Positions 60,355 through 64,000 of a stretch of DNA of 64,000 nucleotides are shown one piece after another. The notes under the pieces were generated by a model. That model was not told where the DNA came from. It did not search any database and saw only the letters and a program-made list of their open reading frames with translations. The DNA is taken from NCBI GenBank assembly GCA_963518955.1, contig CAUQKI010000001.1, forward strand, positions 288,258 to 352,257. The letters are read 5' to 3'. The first letter of the stretch is position 1. Each line of letters starts with the position of its first letter. Source of the DNA: JABCPE02 sp963518955. GTDB lineage: Bacteria > Bacteroidota > Bacteroidia > Flavobacteriales > Weeksellaceae. The position numbers and the translations under genes were made by a program.

Positions 60355-60364
60355 AAAACATTTC

Positions 60365-62443
60365 ATGAAACTGAAACCATTCGTTTATTTAGGAATAATT
60401 TACATTATCATCTCTTTTCTATTAAGATGCGTTTTTATCTTTCATCCGATAACCACTACGGAATTTAGTGTTTTGGATGTTGTTAAAATGTTTTCTTTGG
60501 GATTGCTTTCGGATATTTTTGTCTTCATTATAGCAAGTGCGATATTGTACATCTATCTGCTTTTCTTATCAAATCAGAAGTATGAAAGACCATGGGGACA
60601 GATTATTTTATCCATATTCGTAGGATTGTTCTTGTATATATACTTGGTTCCCAATAATATAGCAAGACAGTACGGAGGCGTAGTTCCAGAGATAGTTTTA
60701 TCATTTTTAGGATTAAAAACATTTCTCTTTGGGATGATGTTTTTCTTTCCGAAAAGAAGGGTTCAGTTTAGAAATATATTGTATTTCATTACGATTTTTC
60801 TTTATGTTTTAGCCATTGTTTTCAATGCGGTGAGCGAATATTTCTTCTACAATGAATTTGGGGTGAGGTATAATTTTATCGCGGTAGATTATCTTATTTA
60901 TACCAATGAAGTTATTGGGAATATTTTGGAAAGTTATCCTGTGCTTCCTTTGTTTTCAGGGGTTTTCATCGTTTCGCTGGCGCTTACGATTTGGGTTTAT
61001 CTCAAAACGAAACAAGGGCTTTTGGACTTGCCGAATATCTTTATCAAAGGGCTTTCGCTCGTGGTTTATGGAATTTTGGCGGCTGCGAGTGTTTTTGCTT
61101 TATCTAAAATAAAATTAAACTCTTCAAACATATTCCAAAATGAAATTTCTGCAAATGGACTGGTCAAATTCTATGATGCATTCAATAATAAAGTTTTGGA
61201 TTTTGATGTCTTTTATCCTACGATGGACACACAAAAGGCTTTAAATGAAGAACTTGGGCGACTGCATACGGACAGGCTGCCAAGGATGATAAAATCCGAC
61301 AGCGCAGAAATCACAAAAAATGTGGTGCTTATTTCCGTTGAAAGTCTTTCTGCGGAATTCATGGCGATGTATGGGAACAAGGATAATATCACGCCGTTTT
61401 TGGATAGTTTGTCACAGCACAGCCTTGTTTTTACTAATTTGTATGCTACGGGGAATAGAACGGTTCGTGGTTTGGAGGCGCTTACGCTTTGTATTCCGCC
61501 GACAGCTGGGGAAAGTATCGTAAAAAGAAAAGACAATAAAAACAAATTCACCACAGGAAGTGTATTTAAATCAAAAGGTTATAATGTCAAGTATCTCTAT
61601 GGTGGATACAGCTATTTTGATAATATGAAAGACTTCTTCGGTGGAAATGGCTATGAAATCGTAGATAGGGATAATTTCAAGCCAGAAGAAATTGTTTTTG
61701 CGAATATTTGGGGTGTGAGTGATGAGGATATGGCAAGAAAAGCCATAGAAACGATGAATGAAGATGCTAAGAAGGGCAAACCGTTTTTCCATCATTGGAT
61801 GACGGTGAGTAATCACCGCCCATTTACCTATCCAGAAGGTAGGATAGATATACCAGGGACGGCCAAATCCCGAGATGGAGGCGTGAAATATACGGACTAT
61901 TCCATCAAAAAATTCTTCCAAATGGCAGAAAAACAGCCTTGGTATAAGAATACTGTTTTTGTAATCGTTTCAGACCACTGCGCATCGAGTGCTGGTAAAA
62001 CTGAGCTTCCTATGGATAAGTATAGAATTCCAGGGATGATTTTCTCGCCAGAGTTTGTCAAACCGCAGAAGTTCAATACACTAATGTCACAGATAGATGT
62101 GATGCCTACGCTTTTCGGATTGCTGAATTTTACTTATCAAAGTAAATTCATAGGGCAGGATGTGTTTTCAGAAAACTATGTCCCGAGGGCTTACATTGCG
62201 ACTTATCAGGATTTAGGATATGTGAAAGATGATAAACTGACCATCATTTCACCAATTAAAAACATTAAACAATATCAGCTGAAAGAGACACCAAACAAAG
62301 AGCAAAAGTCAGGAATAAATATTTTCTATGAAGAACATCTGCTAAAAGACAAAGAAGTAGATAAAAATATAACCAATCAAACGATATCAACATACCAAGC
62401 AACATCTTATTGGTTGAAAATGAATCAGTTAAATATTAAATAG
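60365..62443 (+). CDS. LTA synthase family (sulfatase-fold) membrane protein
   Basis: A 692-residue protein: five membrane segments in the first 245 residues, then an extracytoplasmic alkaline-phosphatase-like domain from about 318. ISVESLSAEFMAMYGN carries the metal-binding Glu, and GNRTVRGLEAL carries the catalytic Thr366; FHHWMTVSNHRPF and FVIVSDHCASSAGKTELP complete the metal site. In Gram-negative Bacteroidota such enzymes usually transfer phosphoglycerol or phosphoethanolamine to glycans rather than build lipoteichoic acid. The last 40 residues lie in a sequence that is duplicated 480 bases downstream. Confidence 0.9.
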   Translation: MKLKPFVYLGIIYIIISFLLRCVFIFHPITTTEFSVLDVVKMFSLGLLSDIFVFIIASAILYIYLLFLSNQKYERPWGQIILSIFVGLFLYIYLVPNNIARQYGGVVPEIVLSFLGLKTFLFGMMFFFPKRRVQFRNILYFITIFLYVLAIVFNAVSEYFFYNEFGVRYNFIAVDYLIYTNEVIGNILESYPVLPLFSGVFIVSLALTIWVYLKTKQGLLDLPNIFIKGLSLVVYGILAAASVFALSKIKLNSSNIFQNEISANGLVKFYDAFNNKVLDFDVFYPTMDTQKALNEELGRLHTDRLPRMIKSDSAEITKNVVLISVESLSAEFMAMYGNKDNITPFLDSLSQHSLVFTNLYATGNRTVRGLEALTLCIPPTAGESIVKRKDNKNKFTTGSVFKSKGYNVKYLYGGYSYFDNMKDFFGGNGYEIVDRDNFKPEEIVFANIWGVSDEDMARKAIETMNEDAKKGKPFFHHWMTVSNHRPFTYPEGRIDIPGTAKSRDGGVKYTDYSIKKFFQMAEKQPWYKNTVFVIVSDHCASSAGKTELPMDKYRIPGMIFSPEFVKPQKFNTLMSQIDVMPTLFGLLNFTYQSKFIGQDVFSENYVPRAYIATYQDLGYVKDDKLTIISPIKNIKQYQLKETPNKEQKSGINIFYEEHLLKDKEVDKNITNQTISTYQATSYWLKMNQLNIK

Positions 62444-62477
62444 GTTTTTAATGCACTAGTTTACAATATGATAAAAA
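62355..62477 (+). repeat. Direct repeat, copy A (LTA-synthase 3' end and following gene start)
   Basis: A 123-base segment holding the last codons of the LTA-synthase gene, the 24-base spacer and the first codons of the 114-residue gene. Copy B at 62837-62958 matches at all but 8 positions plus one missing A. Confidence 0.9.
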
Positions 62478-62812
62478 TTGAAAATGTAAATTGGTTATCA
62501 AAAACAGCTCAAGAAGCAGAAGTTTGCTTGTCTGATGGAGATTTTCAGATAGTATGTTTTTCACAGCCATTTTATCATGAAGTAAGACTTCCTTTATATG
62601 CTATAAATACAAATAATATAGTGTGTTCTTCTGAAAGAAAATGCTCAGTTGAGAAAAAAGGAGAAAATTTTGAATATAAATTCTTAGGAAAAGTTATAGA
62701 TAAAGAACATATAAAAATAGGTGAGTTTACTATTCAATTAGATGTTCCCTTACCTAAAGACATAGAAGAAGGGTATATATCATTTGAATGTGAGCGGGTA
62801 GATATTTGGTAA
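62468..62812 (+). CDS. Small hypothetical protein bracketed by repeats
   Basis: A 114-residue soluble protein starting MIKIENVNWLSKTAQEAEVC. It is beta-rich with five Cys residues (VCLSD, IVCFSQPF, IVCSSERKC, FECERV) and ends FECERVDIW. No family was assigned; it has the look of small accessory or immunity-type proteins. The gene begins inside direct repeat copy A and is followed by copy B, so it occupies a position that could be a captured or duplicated unit. Confidence 0.65.
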   Translation: MIKIENVNWLSKTAQEAEVCLSDGDFQIVCFSQPFYHEVRLPLYAINTNNIVCSSERKCSVEKKGENFEYKFLGKVIDKEHIKIGEFTIQLDVPLPKDIEEGYISFECERVDIW

Positions 62813-62836
62813 AACCTCCAAATTAATTAATGTAAA

Positions 62837-62924
62837 AAGTAGATAAAATATAACCAACCAAACGATATCAACTTACTAAGCGACTTCCTATTGGTTGAAA
62901 ATGAATCAGTTGAATATTAAATAG
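62837..62924 (+). pseudogene. Remnant of an LTA-synthase-gene 3' end
   Basis: In frame it still reads the end of the enzyme upstream, SYWLKMNQLNIK then TAG at 62922-62924, but a CAA to TAA change gives a stop ten codons earlier in the repeat (after ...STY). There is no start and no rest of the gene. It is part of direct repeat copy B. Confidence 0.75.
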
Positions 62925-62958
62925 GTTTTTAATGCGCTAGTTTACAATATGATAAAAA
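62837..62958 (+). repeat. Direct repeat, copy B
   Basis: A 122-base segment matching copy A (62355-62477) with 8 substitutions and one single-base gap. It ends inside the first codons of the 134-residue gene, just as copy A ends inside the first codons of the 114-residue gene. Confidence 0.9.
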
Positions 62959-63353
62959 AGCTTGGAATAATCTTTACTTTTGGAGTTATCATTTTAGAAA
63001 TTGTTGTATATGCAAATCATAAAATAGAAAGATCTTGGATTGAAGGAGAATTTGGAGTCAATATGAGTAATATGAATATTGATGAAAAATACAGAGAAGA
63101 AGAATGGGTGCCAAATGGAGACGGAGAGAAAACAATAATCTTGACATATGATCAGTTAGACAGCAGTTTTACTAAATCGAATAAACTTCCAATTAAAGAG
63201 GATTTGCCACCCAATGGTATACCAAAACAATTTCTAAATAATACAAATGGATATTATAAATATATTGGAGATGAGAATGATGACTGGAATTTTGGAATAC
63301 TAATAGTAGACACTACCCGAAAAGAGATATGCATATATAATCAGATTTTTTAA
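62949..63353 (+). CDS. Hypothetical exported or membrane-anchored protein
   Basis: A 134-residue protein with one N-terminal hydrophobic segment (LGIIFTFGVIILEIVVYA, about 5-22), either an anchor or an uncleaved signal, and a soluble domain with acidic stretches (NIDEKYREEEWVPNGDGEK) and a C-terminal beta part (DDWNFGILIVDTTRKEICIY). No family assigned. It begins inside repeat copy B, at the same relative place as the 114-residue gene begins in copy A. Confidence 0.65.
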   Translation: MIKKLGIIFTFGVIILEIVVYANHKIERSWIEGEFGVNMSNMNIDEKYREEEWVPNGDGEKTIILTYDQLDSSFTKSNKLPIKEDLPPNGIPKQFLNNTNGYYKYIGDENDDWNFGILIVDTTRKEICIYNQIF

Positions 63354-63389
63354 ATAAGGGTAATTGTTAAAATTCTAAAAACATATATA

Positions 63390-63935
63390 ATGATAAAGGA
63401 TAAATTATTATATGGAATAATAATCCTAACATTATTTACCTCTTGTGAGATAATTGGGAAGAGATATCTACAAGATAAAATGACCCAAGTTCCCACAAAT
63501 AACAAAATATTTAACCGAAAAAATAGGAATCTGCCAAAAGAAATAGATACTAATTATATATATGATTTAGTAGCTGTCGGTTATTGTGATAAAAATTTTG
63601 AACAGACTAGAGAATCATCAGTTTTAGTAGCTTATTATATTCAATTTTATAATAATGGCGCAGTGAGGTTAGAACCCAATCCCAAAAAATCAGGAAACAG
63701 AGGCGTGTTTTTATATAAGAAATGAAAAGATGTTTATTGATAAATTTGGATTATCTTCGGATAGAAGCGGAACCACATATTCATATACATTAAAAAAATA
63801 GATGGAGATTATATTTATTTACGATCATTTCAGAAAGTATTCTTTTCAGAACCTTTAGAATCTATATGTTTCGTTTATAAAAAATCAGCAGAAAGAATAC
63901 CTGAGGACTGGAAGAAATACCCTGAGGACTGGTAA
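63390..63935 (+). pseudogene. Small lipoprotein gene broken by two frameshifts
   Basis: The intact first part encodes 111 residues: lipobox LFTSC (Cys19), then a beta-rich domain, with a stop at 63723-63725. Reading continues in the +1 frame from about 63708 (FYIRNEKMFIDKFGLSSD to TLKK, ending at 63799) and returns to the original frame at about 63799 as IDGDYIYLRSFQKVFFSEPL to the end EDWKKYPEDW at 63935. The first shift fits one extra T in the T-run at 63708-63712, the second one A lost from the A-run at 63792-63798. Together the pieces make one plausible lipoprotein of about 180 residues. Either real decay or homopolymer sequence errors. Confidence 0.7.
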
Positions 63936-63960
63936 ATAGGAAATCTACCTTAATTTTTCC

Positions 63961-63984
63961 ACGCTGCAAATCAGCGTTTTATTT
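63961..63984 (+). terminator. Rho-independent terminator
   Basis: ACGCTG at 63961-63966 and CAGCGT at 63972-63977 with a 5-base loop, followed by TTTTATTT. It ends the accessory block at the right edge of the window. Confidence 0.7.
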
Positions 63985-64000
63985 AAGGTTGAATAAAAAA

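Noticed and set aside
60361..60375. TTTCATGAAA palindrome before the LTA-synthase-family gene as a third parS site
   Set aside because: The core is two bases too short and the outer bases do not match; it overlaps the start codon and is likely chance.
1..64000. CRISPR arrays, tRNA or rRNA genes, insertion sequences, integrases, phage genes
   Set aside because: No regularly spaced repeats, cloverleaf-forming sequences with TTCGA-type loops, rRNA motifs, or transposase or integrase motifs were recognised in any gene or spacer.

Overview
The window is AT-rich chromosomal DNA (G+C around one third by eye) from a member of the Bacteroidota, class Flavobacteriia, most likely the Chryseobacterium/Elizabethkingia-like family Weeksellaceae. 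The class is supported by a SprE/PorW-type lipoprotein of the type IX secretion/gliding machinery, a MurF-Alr fusion, DUF4293, DUF4271 and DUF4296 proteins, a Rho factor with a long charged insertion, many short lipoproteins with the lipobox at residues 15-20, and promoters of the Bacteroidota form TAnnTTTG. The family-level placement is an inference.

Layout. 1-2.1 kb: 3' end of rnhA, a DUF2807 surface protein, a VOC protein and fabG. 2.3-5.1 kb: a G+C-rich LemA plus partner membrane-protein module that looks acquired. 5.2-7.3 kb: rsmI followed by three small envelope proteins. 7.4-17.5 kb (+): tdk, murF-alr, a patatin-type outer-membrane phospholipase, ybeY, mnmG, a methyltransferase, an MgtC-like protein and a YwqG-like protein. 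17.6-20.7 kb (-): pgk, a lipoprotein and superoxide dismutase. 20.9-34.6 kb: a lipoprotein, a tannase-like protein, rho (-), DUF4293, an MsbA-type ABC exporter, dsbD, rpiB, rnr, a LysE-type exporter, an LD-carboxypeptidase, yraN and tsaB. 34.7-41.3 kb (mostly -): sprE/porW, maf, a kdsC-like phosphatase, DUF2520, two orphan genes, an Smr protein and a phosphoesterase. 41.3-50.6 kb: truA, a GH3-like enzyme, an ECF sigma factor, an outer-membrane protein, panB, a Crp-family regulator, tgt, DUF4296, a DPM1-like glycosyltransferase, DUF4271 and hemD. 50.6-64 kb: an S9 peptidase, a WG-repeat lipoprotein, a two-component system, a SPOR protein, a lipoprotein, apt, a YfgM-like TPR protein, ribH, an LTA-synthase-family enzyme and a block of small accessory genes ending in a frameshifted lipoprotein.

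Most notable signal. The two intergenic spacers flanking mnmG (gidA) each hold a 16-mer differing at one base from the ParB site parS. About 4-6 kb away, the longest gene-free stretch in the window (18794-19342) is AT-rich and contains two DnaA boxes matching TTWTNCACA plus six one-mismatch boxes within about 310 bp. Together they suggest that the chromosomal replication origin and its centromere-like sites lie here, away from any visible dnaA or parAB.

Other points of interest: a tannase-like hydrolase with Arg where the nucleophilic Ser should be; a 122-base imperfect duplication of the LTA-synthase 3' junction that brackets a small gene; at least four genes whose -7 element lies only 4-5 bases before the start codon, suggesting leaderless transcripts; and zinc-ligand loss in Tgt, Tdk and YbeY homologues. 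No tRNA, rRNA, CRISPR array, insertion sequence or prophage was seen.
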